Shown: positions 24,367 through 32,494 of the stretch, in pieces
How the letters are laid out: the number at the start of each line of letters is the position of its first letter
How positions within the stretch are numbered: position 1 is the stretch's first letter
Source: an uncultured Collinsella sp.
GTDB taxonomy: Bacteria; Actinomycetota; Coriobacteriia; Coriobacteriales; Coriobacteriaceae
Assembly (NCBI GenBank): GCA_958427145.1
Contig: CAUAAZ010000008.1
Coordinates: forward strand, 16,042-80,041
Direction of reading: 5' to 3'
Length of the DNA stretch: 64,000 nucleotides
Program-made: the position numbers and the translations under genes
The notes under the pieces: model-generated
Databases searched by the model: none
Seen by the model: the letters and a program-made list of their open reading frames with translations, nothing else
What the model was told of the DNA's origin: nothing

Positions 24367-25500
24367 TTAGATGCGGTTCATCTGAGCGGCGACTTTGTTG
24401 TACCAGTCCTGCCACGTGGGCGGGCAGTACTTTTTGGCCGCTGCCGGGGTAAGGGTGGAGCCGTAGTTGGCGCCCAGATAGGCAACGTGAGCGGAGATGC
24501 CCTCGCTCCAGCTGCCAAAGCTGCGCCAACCGCCGCCACGGGCACTCCAGCCCCAGGCGTTGTAAGAATTGGCGCAATAAGCGCCCTTGGTGCTCTCGAT
24601 GCAGGCGATGGCGGGGGACCAACGGGGGTCGACACCGGTATTCCAAGCGGCGACGGCAAAGTTATAGCCCTGGCCTGCCATGGGGGAGCCGGCGAGATAA
24701 TTGTCGATGCGACCTGTCCACTCATTAATGAACGAATCGTAATCGGAGCTACCGGTATTGGCGTTGTTCACCGTGGTGTCGATGGTGGTGTTGGTGTTGG
24801 TGGCCTGGCTGCTGGAATTGCTGCCGCTTACGCCCTCGCCCGAGAGCTTCTCGGCGGCAGCGGCCTTATCGGCCTCAAGCTTGGCAAGCTCGGCGGCATT
24901 TTCCTGCTCGGCTTTTGCCTGTGCCTCGCTGCGGAGCTGCTGGGCCTGCGCCAGCGCATCCTCGGCGTTTTTCTGCTCTGCCTCAAGCTGAGACTTGGCC
25001 TGCTGGAGCTCAGCCTTGTTCTGCTCGAGTTCGGTTTGCATGTTATTGAACTGTTCGATCTCGTCGACGCTCGAGCTCGTGATCTGGTTGGTGTATTTGC
25101 AGGTCGTGATGAACTCACCCAGGCTCTGTGCGTTGACCAGGAAGCTCACGATGGGATTGGTGCCCTTCTGATACTTGTACAGATCGCGCATGGCGGAGCT
25201 TGCCTTGGCCTGCTGCTCGGGAAGCTTGGCCTCGATTTCCTCGATGCTTGCCTCATTGGAGTCAATCTGCTTTTGCAGGTCATCGAGTTTGGTGCGGGCG
25301 TCGTTGTAGGCGCTCGTGGCGGCTTCGATCTTCTGCTGGGCTGCGGAAAGCTGGTCCTGCGTTGCCTGCGAGGCGGCATGCGCCGCAACGGGGGAGAGCA
25401 TCGGCGTGGCCGTCAGCGCAACGGCGAGCACGGCGCTCGTGATGATACGAGCCGGCTTCGACGCAATGAGCGCTGCGGTGCGATGATTCGAATGCTGCAT
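24367..25500 (-). CDS. secreted coiled-coil protein with lysozyme-like C-terminal domain
   Basis: The 377-residue protein has a signal peptide (IITSAVLAVALTATPMLSPVAAHAAS). A long coiled coil (about residues 50-215, rich in Gln, Glu, Ala) resembles the regulatory N-terminus of cell-wall hydrolases. A Ser/Thr/Asn linker follows, then a C-terminal domain of about 130 residues with IACIESTKGAYCANSYNAWGW and SWSEGISAHVAYL, like glucosaminidase/transglycosylase folds. Glu in ACIEST is a candidate catalytic residue. It probably cleaves peptidoglycan at the cell surface. The start at 25500 is chosen over 25515 for its spacing to GAGGG. Confidence 0.75.
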   Translation of the reverse strand: MQHSNHRTAALIASKPARIITSAVLAVALTATPMLSPVAAHAASQATQDQLSAAQQKIEAATSAYNDARTKLDDLQKQIDSNEASIEEIEAKLPEQQAKASSAMRDLYKYQKGTNPIVSFLVNAQSLGEFITTCKYTNQITSSSVDEIEQFNNMQTELEQNKAELQQAKSQLEAEQKNAEDALAQAQQLRSEAQAKAEQENAAELAKLEADKAAAAEKLSGEGVSGSNSSSQATNTNTTIDTTVNNANTGSSDYDSFINEWTGRIDNYLAGSPMAGQGYNFAVAAWNTGVDPRWSPAIACIESTKGAYCANSYNAWGWSARGGGWRSFGSWSEGISAHVAYLGANYGSTLTPAAAKKYCPPTWQDWYNKVAAQMNRI

Positions 25501-25734
25501 CCAGTCCCTCTGCAATCAATCGTAGGTTATGGTTCGAACGGTATTCTACTACTGCTTTCGACCTCAACTTGAACCTTAAAGGTCCCAAAGGGTCAAGTTG
25601 AACTTGAGGCTTTGGCTTTGACCTGCAGTTATGATGAATTGTTGAGAAACCATAGAGTTCAACTTTAACGTTACGGGCGCCTGTTTGAGAAGAGTTTAGG
25701 GCTGTAAAAGCTATCTCAACGTGGGGTTTTACAG
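25501..25734. other. spacer with repeated CAACTTGAA-type motifs
   Basis: CAACTTGAA, CAAGTTGAA and TTCAACTT occur within 110 bases (about 25565-25670), probably operator half-sites upstream of the lysozyme-like gene. GCTGTAAAA near 25703 pairs with TTTTACAGC near 25728, a terminator candidate for the minus-strand MOSC gene. Confidence 0.45.
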
Positions 25735-26367
25735 CTACAGCGCGCCCTCCTGACGAGCCTGCTCAATCTCTTCGAGGGCTTCGGCAGGGGTGAACGAACA
25801 GGTGCCATCGCCGAGCTTGACCACCTGTATGTCGTCGCCGGTATGGGCTTCTCCGCCTTGTAGCACCACGCCGAAAATGCCCTCGTGGGGAAAGATACAG
25901 TCGCCGGCGAGATAGTAGATGGCACAGCGGGTGTGGCAGACCTTGCCGATCTGACTGATTTCGACCAGGACATCGTTGCCAATCTTGAGCTGCGTTCCCA
26001 GGGGGAGCGAGAGCAGGTTGATGCCCTGGGTTGTGAAGTTCTCGCCAAAGTCGCCCTCGTGCACATCGAGCCCGCGCGCCTGCGCCGTCTGGATAGACTC
26101 TGCAGCTAAAAAGGAAACCTGGCGGTGCCAATGCCCGGCGTGCGCATCGGAGGCGAGGCCAAACTGCTCGATGACGGTGTCGTGCCCGTCGGCGACGGGT
26201 GACTTGCGCGTGCCCTTGTGTGCCGACGTGTTGATTGAGACAATGTGGGCGGGTCCGTTGTAGGCGTCGTTTGCCGTGCGCAGGTGAGCGGTCGCTTTCG
26301 CACGTTCCGCCAGCTCGCGCTTCGCAGCATTGAGGATGGGATTATCGGTCGGATGGTTTTGGGGCAC
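25735..26367 (-). CDS. MOSC domain protein
   Basis: The 210-residue protein has the beta-rich MOSC domain of molybdenum cofactor sulfurases and related sulfur carriers. GDFGENFTTQGINLLSLPLGTQLKIG and the conserved Cys in IGKVCHTRCAIYY are the family hallmarks. The role is probably sulfur transfer to a metal or molybdenum-cofactor-related substrate in the cytoplasm. No molybdenum genes are adjacent, so the exact partner is unknown. Confidence 0.82.
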   Translation of the reverse strand: MPQNHPTDNPILNAAKRELAERAKATAHLRTANDAYNGPAHIVSINTSAHKGTRKSPVADGHDTVIEQFGLASDAHAGHWHRQVSFLAAESIQTAQARGLDVHEGDFGENFTTQGINLLSLPLGTQLKIGNDVLVEISQIGKVCHTRCAIYYLAGDCIFPHEGIFGVVLQGGEAHTGDDIQVVKLGDGTCSFTPAEALEEIEQARQEGAL

Positions 26368-26515
26368 GTGTGTGCCTTTCGCTCGAAGATGTCAATACGC
26401 TGAATCCTACAACAACGGTAGGTTCATTGCCCATTGTCATACAACGGTGAGCGCCGTCTTCGTGCTGGCCTTTGTGCTGGACGATTACGTCGATTGCCAT
26501 AGATACGGTGGAGCT

Positions 26516-26545
26516 TTGGGCGCCGGCGGCTTGGCACGCTAGAAT
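26516..26545 (+). promoter_or_regulatory. candidate promoter of the ATP-grasp ligase gene
   Basis: TTGGGC (26516-26521) and TAGAAT (26540-26545) are 18 bases apart, about 57 bases before the start codon. Confidence 0.4.
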
Positions 26546-26601
26546 AAATTAGTTGCGCAAAGACCGCCCGTTGTGTGGGCAGTTCATGATAGGAAGTTTC
26601 C

Positions 26602-27858
26602 ATGGCATTGCAATTTACAGAGCGCGAGTTCATTCCCGTGCTGCTCGGTGGCGACATCAACGCCTATTCGGTGGCGCGCGCCTTCTACGAGGAGTACCAG
26701 GTCAAGAGTCTGGTCTTTGGCAAGTATCAGACGGGTCCTGCGTACCGCAGCCAGATTATCGACTACACGCCCAACGTGGATATCGATACCATGCCCGTGA
26801 TGCTCAAAACCGTCAACGGCATTGCCCAAGCGCATGCCGATAAGACGATTGTCCTTGTGGGCTGTGGCGACAACTATGTCGCTCTCGTGGCTCAAGCCAA
26901 GGATGCTCATGAGCTGGCGGATAACATCGTCGCGCCTTACGCGCCCTACAGCATGCTCGAGCAGTGCCAGAAGAAGGAGATCTTCTACGAGCTGTGCGAG
27001 AAGCATGGCGTGCCCTATCCGCACACGTTTACCTTTACCAAGGCGATGCTCAATGCCCAGGGTGAGGCGCCTGCCGAAGTGCTCGACCAGATCGATTTTC
27101 CTTACCCGATGATTCTGAAGCCTTCTGACGGCATCATGTGGTGGCAGCATGAGTTCGAGGGCCAGAAGAAGGCCTATGAGATTGCCGACCGCGCCGAGCT
27201 GGAACAGGTCATTCGCGACTCGTATGCCAGCGGCTACACCGACGACCTGATCTTGCAGGATCGCGTGCCCGGCAACGACGAGTACATGCGCGTGCTCACC
27301 AGCTATTCCGACCGCAACGGTAAGGTCCGCATGATGTGCCTGGGCCATGTGCTGCTCGAGGAGCATCAGCCCCACGGTGTCGGCAACCATGCCTGTATCA
27401 TTACCGAGCCCAACGACGAGCTCATGGGCGGCGTGCGCAAGTTGCTCGAGGACCTTCACTTTGTGGGCTATTCCAACTTTGACGTAAAGTACGACGAGCG
27501 CGACGGCTCGTTTAAGTTCTTCGATTTCAACACGCGCCAGGGCCGCAGCAACTACTACGTTACCAACAGCGGCTTTAACGTTGCCAAGTATGTGGTGGAC
27601 GAGTATGTGTTCAATCGTCCGTTTGAGCCGGAGTTTGTGACGGCTCAGGACGAGGCCCTGTGGATGGTCGTCCCCATGGGCGTCGTCGACAAGTACGTCA
27701 AGGATCCCGAGCTGCGCGCTAAGGTGCATCGCCTGGACAAGGAAGGCAAGGGCGCCGACCCTTCGTTTATGAAGGGCGACTTTGTCTTTAACCGCTGGCT
27801 GCGCATGTGGCACACCAAGCTGCGCCACTTTAAGCTGTTCAAGACGTATTACAAGTAG
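26602..27858 (+). CDS. ATP-grasp carboxylate-amine ligase, probable D-aspartate ligase
   Basis: The 418-residue protein has an ATP-grasp fold. YPMILKPSDG supplies the nucleotide Lys, LILQDRVPGNDEYM the central strand, and FKFFDFNTRQGRSNYYV the metal-binding Asp/Asn. Its layout resembles D-aspartate ligases that add D-Asp to the side chain of the peptidoglycan stem peptide. An Asp/Glu racemase gene follows 84 bases downstream, which would supply D-Asp; this context is the main support for the substrate. An alternative is another amino-acid ligase. Confidence 0.72.
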   Translation: MALQFTEREFIPVLLGGDINAYSVARAFYEEYQVKSLVFGKYQTGPAYRSQIIDYTPNVDIDTMPVMLKTVNGIAQAHADKTIVLVGCGDNYVALVAQAKDAHELADNIVAPYAPYSMLEQCQKKEIFYELCEKHGVPYPHTFTFTKAMLNAQGEAPAEVLDQIDFPYPMILKPSDGIMWWQHEFEGQKKAYEIADRAELEQVIRDSYASGYTDDLILQDRVPGNDEYMRVLTSYSDRNGKVRMMCLGHVLLEEHQPHGVGNHACIITEPNDELMGGVRKLLEDLHFVGYSNFDVKYDERDGSFKFFDFNTRQGRSNYYVTNSGFNVAKYVVDEYVFNRPFEPEFVTAQDEALWMVVPMGVVDKYVKDPELRAKVHRLDKEGKGADPSFMKGDFVFNRWLRMWHTKLRHFKLFKTYYK

Positions 27859-27866
27859 ATGAGTGC

Positions 27867-27905
27867 GGCGCCCGTCCGGTTTGCATCGGGCGGGCGCGGG
27901 TATGA
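27867..27905 (+). promoter_or_regulatory. hairpin and -10 box before the racemase gene
   Basis: GCGCCCGTCCG pairs with CGGGCGGGCGC (27867-27896 region), followed by TATGAT near 27900. The racemase may therefore have its own promoter behind a partial terminator. Confidence 0.4.
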
Positions 27906-27942
27906 TACGCGCAATTGCGCAGGCGTCACCAAGGAGGCGGCG

Positions 27943-28689
27943 ATGGAAAAGCTGGGAGTTATCGGCGGCATGGGCGCCGAGGCCACGTCGTATTACTACG
28001 ACCAGGTAGTGCGTCATACGGCTGCTGCCTGCGATCAGGAACATATCGACATGGTGGTGCTCTCCAAGTCGACCATGCCCGACCGCACGTTGGCCATTAA
28101 GACCGGCGAGCATGCCAAGCTGCTGGCGACCATGAAAGAGTGTGCCCAGGCACTTGAGTCGCTGGGCTGTGCGCACATTGCCATTCCCTGCAACACGTCG
28201 CACTACTTCTACGACCAGATCCAGTCGTTTACGAAGGTGCCGATTATCCACATGCCGCGTGAGTCGGTTCGTTATGCCCTTGCGGGTGCGGTGATGGGGG
28301 AGTGCGAGTTCGATCCCAACCTGAGTATGCCGGCCGAGCCGGTGCACAAGATTGGCATTATGGGAACCGATGGCACCGTGGGCGCGGGCGTCTACGGCCG
28401 CGAATGTAAGGCTGCGGGTGTTGAGGTCGTCTATCCCAGCGAGAAACGTCAGAACGATGTGATGTCGCTTATCTACGATGATGTGAAGGCCGGACGTGAG
28501 CCCGATATGGATAAGTTCGACCGCGTGATGTGGGAGTTCGCCCGTAGCGGCTGCGACCGCGTCATTCTGGCCTGCACCGAGCTCTCGGTGCTGCAAAAGT
28601 ACCGAGAGATGCCCGAGATCACCCTCGACGCCATGGATGTCCTGGTGCGCGAATCCATCATCCGCAGCGGCGCCCCCTACCGCCTCTAG
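27943..28689 (+). CDS. aspartate/glutamate racemase family protein
   Basis: The 248-residue enzyme has two catalytic Cys in the expected places: AIPCNTSHYF (about residue 80) and LACTELSVL (about residue 207), plus the N-terminal GVIGGMGAEATSYYYDQVV typical of aspartate racemase. It is PLP-independent. It probably produces D-Asp for the ATP-grasp ligase just upstream. The start at 27943 follows AAGGAGGCG. Confidence 0.85.
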   Translation: MEKLGVIGGMGAEATSYYYDQVVRHTAAACDQEHIDMVVLSKSTMPDRTLAIKTGEHAKLLATMKECAQALESLGCAHIAIPCNTSHYFYDQIQSFTKVPIIHMPRESVRYALAGAVMGECEFDPNLSMPAEPVHKIGIMGTDGTVGAGVYGRECKAAGVEVVYPSEKRQNDVMSLIYDDVKAGREPDMDKFDRVMWEFARSGCDRVILACTELSVLQKYREMPEITLDAMDVLVRESIIRSGAPYRL

Positions 28690-28699
28690 CTTCCGACCC

Positions 28700-28728
28700 G
28701 CCAAAAAGGGACAGGTTAATTTTGGTAG
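28700..28728. repeat. GGGACAGGTT-type palindromic repeat
   Basis: CCAAAAAGGGACAGGTTAA and the following TTTTGG form a short palindrome sharing AACCTGTCCC (reverse strand) with repeats at 12.7 and 13.9 kb. Confidence 0.45.
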
Positions 28729-28748
28729 GTTTTATCTGGTGAAACAGT

Positions 28749-28790
28749 AAAGGCCTCGGTTCGTTTGGTGCGAGCCGAGGCCTTTTGCGT
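28749..28790. terminator. bidirectional terminator between racemase and ecfT
   Basis: AAAGGCCTCGGTTCG (28749-28763) pairs with CGAGCCGAGGCCTTT (28771-28785), followed by T on both strands. Confidence 0.88.
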
Positions 28791-28814
28791 TGGACGGTTG
28801 CTGTCGGTGGTGAA

Positions 28815-29561
28815 CTAGAACAGGAAGCCGATGGCGATGAGGGCGATACTGACGATGAGCACGGCGATGTCCAGGTCCTTGATGGGGTAGCGCTTGTACG
28901 AGCTGGCGCGCGTACGCAGATAGAAGCCGCGCTGTTCTGCCGCCAAGGCTGTGGCATCGGTCTTGCCCACGCTCGAGATGAGCAGCGGCACGCACAGTGG
29001 CAGCATGAGCTTAAGCTTCTTGATGGGGTTCTTGGTGTCGTACTCGACGCCGCGTGCGGTCTGCGCCTCCATGATGGCGTTCATCTCTTGACCAAACACC
29101 GGCACGAAGCGCAGCGCCGTGGTAAAAGTGAAAGCATAGCGATACGGCACGTGCAGCACCTCGACGCAGGCGTTGGCAAGGTCGTTGAGCTTGGTCACCA
29201 TGAGCATGAGGATGAGCGGTAACGCCACACCCAGCAGGCGCAGGCAGGCCTTCGATCCTGTGACGAAGCCCGTGTCGGTGATAAAACCCCACACCACGTT
29301 GCCATCGCGCATAAAGGCCAGCTGGAGCACCAGCATGATAAGCGCGAGCGGAATCAGCAACTTGAGCAGCGAGAACAGACGGTCGATGACGCCGGCATAG
29401 GCGCCCAGCGCAAGGGTGAGTGCCAAAAAGCCCAGCAGCGCCACGTAGGTGTCGGACAAGAAGATGCCGACGATGATGGCGGCGGCGAGGCCCAGTTTGA
29501 CGACGGGATTCAGGCGATGCAGCAGCGTATCGCCCGGCATGTAGTCGATGACGTTAACCAC
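28815..29561 (-). CDS. ecfT: ECF transporter transmembrane component (T)
   Basis: The 248-residue membrane protein has about five to six hydrophobic helices and the coupling motif AIMEAQTARGVEYD followed by AAEQRGFYLRTR; the Ala-Arg-Gly helices contact the ATPases. The GTG at 29561 is chosen: AAGGAGATGG lies just before it, within the end of the ATPase gene, giving an eight-base overlap; an earlier ATG at 29594 has no such site. With the ATPase and S gene upstream it forms a complete ECF importer. Confidence 0.85.
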   Translation of the reverse strand: MVNVIDYMPGDTLLHRLNPVVKLGLAAAIIVGIFLSDTYVALLGFLALTLALGAYAGVIDRLFSLLKLLIPLALIMLVLQLAFMRDGNVVWGFITDTGFVTGSKACLRLLGVALPLILMLMVTKLNDLANACVEVLHVPYRYAFTFTTALRFVPVFGQEMNAIMEAQTARGVEYDTKNPIKKLKLMLPLCVPLLISSVGKTDATALAAEQRGFYLRTRASSYKRYPIKDLDIAVLIVSIALIAIGFLF

Positions 29562-31305
29562 GGTGGACCATCTCCTTGGTAATTCGAACGACATCGGTGG
29601 CTTCGCTCACCTGCGCAAAAGCGGGCGAGACGGAAGATGCCAGACGGCGCGAGAGTTCAATAACCTGGGGAGGCTCCACGTAGGCACGCCGCATGAGATC
29701 GATGTTCGAGAATAGCTCGTGCGTGCGGCCGCGGTCGAGGATGCGACCGTCGGCCATTACCACAATGCGCTCGGCAAAATCCGAGACGACTTCCATATCG
29801 TGGCAGACCATGATTACGGCGCAGCCACGCTCGGCCATGGTGCGCACCGTTTCCATGACGGTCATGCACTCGCGGTAATCAAGGCCGCTCGTGGGCTCGT
29901 CGAGCACGACGATCTTGGGCTCAACCACTACGACGGAGGCAAGCGCCACCATTTGTCGCTGGCCGCGCGAGAGCGAGAAGGGCGCCTCGTCGGCCGGCAA
30001 GCCAAAGCGGTCGATGACGAGTTGAGCACGACGCAGAGCCTCGGCACGGTCCATGCCGCCAAGCTCCAAGCCAAAGGCGACCTCGTCGAGCACGGTGTCC
30101 TTGCAGATCTGGCGGTCGGGGTTCTGGAAAAGCGTTGCCACTTCGCGTGCGATGCGGCTCGTGGGAACCGATGCCGTGTCCAAGCCCGTAACGCGTACGC
30201 TGCCCGATGCGGGCTTGAGCAAACCCGTGAGCAGTTTGGTGAGCGTGGTTTTGCCGGCTCCGTTTTGGCCGACAATGCCCACGAGCTCGCCGGGGTAGAG
30301 CGTCAAGTTGAGGTCGTGAACGGCGGCGCCTCCATGGGGGTAGGAAAATTCGACATGGTCAAAGGTGAGCACCGGCTCGGCGTCTTTCGCATGCGGGCGC
30401 AGCGATGGCGCGTGCGGGGAGCCTGCGGGCGCCCGGGTGTCGCTTGTCGCACGGTCGGGGTCGACGATTTCCGTGATTAGGCGTTCTGCCTCGTCGACAT
30501 CCAGACAGGGCGTGCCGCTTACCAAGCCATCGGTCTCGAGGCTGTTGAAGATGCGCGTGACGCGCGGACAATCGACGCCGATGGTGCGAAGCTCGTCGGT
30601 GCGTGCGAAGACCTCGCGTGGCTCGCCCTGCAGCGCGATTTCGCCATGGTTGAGCACGAGCACGCGGTTGCAGTACTCCGAGAGCAGGGCGACCTTTTGC
30701 TCAACGACGACGATGGTGATTTCAAGTGCGCGGTTTGCCTCACGCAGCGTCTCGAAGACCAATGTGGAGCTGGCGGGGTCGAGTGCCGCGGTGGGCTCGT
30801 CGAGAACCAAGACGCGCGGACGCATGGCGAGGATGGCGGCGATGGCTACCTTTTGCTTCTGTCCGCCCGAGAGGGTGGCGATCTCGCGGTCGCGCAGGTC
30901 GCTGATGCCGACGGTCTCGAGCGTTTCGCTCACGCGCTGCTCGATCTGGTCGTGGGGAACGCCAAAGTTCTCGAGGCCAAAGAGCATCTCGTCCTCGACG
31001 ACCGAAGCGACCATCTGCGTGTCGATATCCTGCAGCACACTGCCGACGATTTGCGACACGTCGGTGAGCGAGACTTCGCAGGTGTCGTGGCCGTCGACCA
31101 TGACGGACCCAAAGAACGTGCCGGTGTAGTGGTGGGGCACGGCGCCCGACAGGCAGGCGGCAAGCGTGGACTTGCCGGCGCCCGAGGGCCCGATGATGCC
31201 GATGAAATCTCCCTTGTTTACGCTGAGCGAGATGTGGCTGACCGCCTGCTCGGTCTGCGTTCCATAGGAGAACGAGACATCGTCGACGTTGATGATCGTT
31301 TCCAT
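29554..31305 (-). CDS. ecfA: ECF transporter ATPase with two fused ABC domains
   Basis: The 583-residue protein carries both ATPase subunits in one chain. Cassette 1 has GPSGAGKST, LSGGQKQKVAIA and VLDEPTAALDP; cassette 2 (from about residue 315) has GQNGAGKTT, LSRGQRQMVALA and VLDEPTSGLD. A linker of about 40 Ala/Pro/Ser-rich residues joins them. It powers import through EcfT and the substrate-binding S protein. A 212-base spacer with two hairpins separates it from the S gene upstream, so its level may be set separately. Confidence 0.9.
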   Translation of the reverse strand: METIINVDDVSFSYGTQTEQAVSHISLSVNKGDFIGIIGPSGAGKSTLAACLSGAVPHHYTGTFFGSVMVDGHDTCEVSLTDVSQIVGSVLQDIDTQMVASVVEDEMLFGLENFGVPHDQIEQRVSETLETVGISDLRDREIATLSGGQKQKVAIAAILAMRPRVLVLDEPTAALDPASSTLVFETLREANRALEITIVVVEQKVALLSEYCNRVLVLNHGEIALQGEPREVFARTDELRTIGVDCPRVTRIFNSLETDGLVSGTPCLDVDEAERLITEIVDPDRATSDTRAPAGSPHAPSLRPHAKDAEPVLTFDHVEFSYPHGGAAVHDLNLTLYPGELVGIVGQNGAGKTTLTKLLTGLLKPASGSVRVTGLDTASVPTSRIAREVATLFQNPDRQICKDTVLDEVAFGLELGGMDRAEALRRAQLVIDRFGLPADEAPFSLSRGQRQMVALASVVVVEPKIVVLDEPTSGLDYRECMTVMETVRTMAERGCAVIMVCHDMEVVSDFAERIVVMADGRILDRGRTHELFSNIDLMRRAYVEPPQVIELSRRLASSVSPAFAQVSEATDVVRITKEMVHRG

Positions 31306-31323
31306 GGATACCTTTCATAGTCA

Positions 31324-31367
31324 TTGGGGACGTTCTTACATGACCAGTCGTTTAAGAACGTCCCCAA
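31324..31367. repeat. GGGGACGTTCTT palindromic (REP-like) hairpin inside the ECF operon
   Basis: TTGGGGACGTTCTTA (31324-31338) pairs perfectly with TAAGAACGTCCCCAA (31353-31367), 15 bp. AGTCGTTT occurs in the loop and again 21 bases later, followed by GGGACAGTC. It resembles REP-type GGGGAC palindromes. Confidence 0.65.
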
Positions 31368-31410
31368 AAGCTAGTCGTTTGGGACAGTCTTTGGTGGTGA
31401 AGCACGGAGA

Positions 31411-31511
31411 CGGCTTTACGAGGTGCCCCAGGTTGGCGCGAAAGAGGAACGAAGCGTACTTGGGTACGCGAGCGACGAATGAACGCCAAGATGGGGTGGC
31501 TCGTAAAGCCG
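31411..31511 (-). ncRNA. structured 3'-UTR element, family A copy 3
   Basis: On the minus strand it begins seven bases after the S-component stop. The outer helix is CGGCTTTACGAG (31411-31422) with CTCGTAAAGCCG (31500-31511), continued by GTGCCCCAGGTTGGCG against CGCCAAGATGGGGTG. The inner hairpin is GCGTAC-TTGG-GTACGC (31454-31469), between conserved GAAAGAGGAACG and GAGCGACG-ATGAACG. The internal part is nearly the same as copy 1 while the outer stem differs. The H1 hairpin is absent. Confidence 0.58.
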
Positions 31512-31517
31512 AGCAGG

Positions 31518-32093
31518 TTAGTTGAGCTTAAGGGCCTTCTGGATGGGTATGTAGAGGGCGCCGACCAGAATGGCGTTAAAGACGGCGGTCATGGCAACGA
31601 CGGGCAGCATGGCGGCGGCGAGCTCGCCTACCACGCCGAGCATGGCCATCTTGATGACCATGAAGATGACGCCGGAGACAAAGGTGGTCAGGAAGGTTGC
31701 AACAATGGCGATGGCGGGCTTGACCTGACCGTTCTTGCCGGCGGCGTTGACGATGCCGGCCATGAGCATGGCGGCGATGCCCTCGGCGGCAAAATCGACG
31801 AACGGCGAAGTGGTGGTGATCTGGATCACGGCAGCCGAGATGAGGCCAATGACGAGCGCCTGACCGATGTTGGGGCGAACGACCAGAATGGTGAGGCAGA
31901 AGGCCGAGATGATGAACTCGGGGCTGATCATACCGCCCGAAATGCTCGAGACTGCCTTGCCGACGGTGAAGTTGAGGATGAAGCCGGCGGCGAGCAGGAT
32001 GGCGAGCAGGACGAGGGCACGGACATCGAGTTTGCCGCGGTCGGCGGTCTGGACGGTGCGGGGCTGGGCGGTGGCGGTGGTGTTCTGAGACAT
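31518..32093 (-). CDS. ECF transporter substrate-binding (S) component, probable tryptophan specificity
   Basis: The 191-residue protein has six hydrophobic segments and the usual S-component start (DVRALVLLAILLAAGFILNF). A polar first 22 residues precede it. The start at 32093 follows AAAGGA. Its leader encodes a peptide with three consecutive Trp codons and an attenuator, the best evidence that the substrate is tryptophan or a close derivative; the protein sequence alone does not show the substrate. The ATPase and T genes lie downstream in the operon. Confidence 0.78.
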   Translation of the reverse strand: MSQNTTATAQPRTVQTADRGKLDVRALVLLAILLAAGFILNFTVGKAVSSISGGMISPEFIISAFCLTILVVRPNIGQALVIGLISAAVIQITTTSPFVDFAAEGIAAMLMAGIVNAAGKNGQVKPAIAIVATFLTTFVSGVIFMVIKMAMLGVVGELAAAMLPVVAMTAVFNAILVGALYIPIQKALKLN

Positions 32094-32170
32094 GGTGAAA
32101 ATCCTTTCAAAAAAGGGAGTGTAAGAGAAAAACGGAGGCGCGTGATGCGAATGCGATCGGGCTCGAGATA

Positions 32171-32202
32171 GAAAAAGGCCCCCGGTCGAAACCGGAGGCC
32201 TT
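32171..32202 (-). terminator. attenuator terminator upstream of the ECF S gene
   Basis: On the minus strand AAGGCCTCCGGT pairs with ACCGGGGGCCTT around a TTCG loop, then five T. It lies between the Trp-rich leader peptide and the S gene, so it must be bypassed for transporter expression. Confidence 0.85.
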
Positions 32203-32238
32203 CCAATCACCTAGAGCGCAAAAGCAGGCGTGAGGGAC

Positions 32239-32307
32239 TCACTGTCGACCGATCGTATTCGCATCACGCCACCACCAGTTGTTGAGAGACTTCATCGTGT
32301 TCTTCAT
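32239..32307 (-). CDS. trpL: Trp leader peptide
   Basis: A 22-residue frame begins with ATG at 32307, nine bases after AAAGGAG, and reads MKNTMKSLNNWWWRDANTIG-Arg-Gln-stop. Three consecutive Trp codons occupy 32269-32277. A potential pause helix GGCGTGA/TCACGCC starts right after the Trp codons. CGGTCGA in the peptide's 3' part can pair with TCGACCG in the terminator, giving a plausible antiterminator when ribosomes stall at Trp. This is the classic layout of ribosome-mediated attenuation. Confidence 0.85.
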   Translation of the reverse strand: MKNTMKSLNNWWWRDANTIGRQ

Positions 32308-32365
32308 GTCGGTGGCTCCTTTCGTGATGCCGTGGCGCGGTCGCACCTAGTTGCTGTTGCGCTGC

Positions 32366-32371
32366 ACTATA
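32366..32371 (-). promoter_or_regulatory. -10 box of the ECF/Trp-leader transcript
   Basis: TATAGT on the minus strand lies about 60 bases before the leader peptide start. A clear -35 box is not obvious. Confidence 0.45.
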
Positions 32372-32445
32372 GCACAGCGAAGTGTGTGCGGGGAAATCTT
32401 TTTTGAAAAGATTTCAGGCGGGTTTCCCGTCGGTCAAAAGAGCGG

Positions 32446-32490
32446 GCTGAGCGGGCGAGGCTGCCATTGCTGCCTTGCCCGCTCAGCTAA
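32446..32490 (-). terminator. terminator-like hairpin after the C69 dipeptidase gene
   Basis: TGAGCGGGC pairs with GCCCGCTCA around a 20-base loop, just past the minus-strand stop at 32495. AAATCTTTT/AAAAGATTT near 32394-32414 forms a second small hairpin. Confidence 0.5.
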
Positions 32491-32494
32491 GACG

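Noticed and set aside
26584..28704. 706-codon antisense frame under the ligase and racemase
   Set aside because: Compositional shadow of two well-supported genes.
32239..32307. Trp leader as a chance ORF
   Set aside because: The strong ribosome-binding site, three adjacent Trp codons, and a correctly placed terminator with complementary segment make chance unlikely, so it was kept as a gene.
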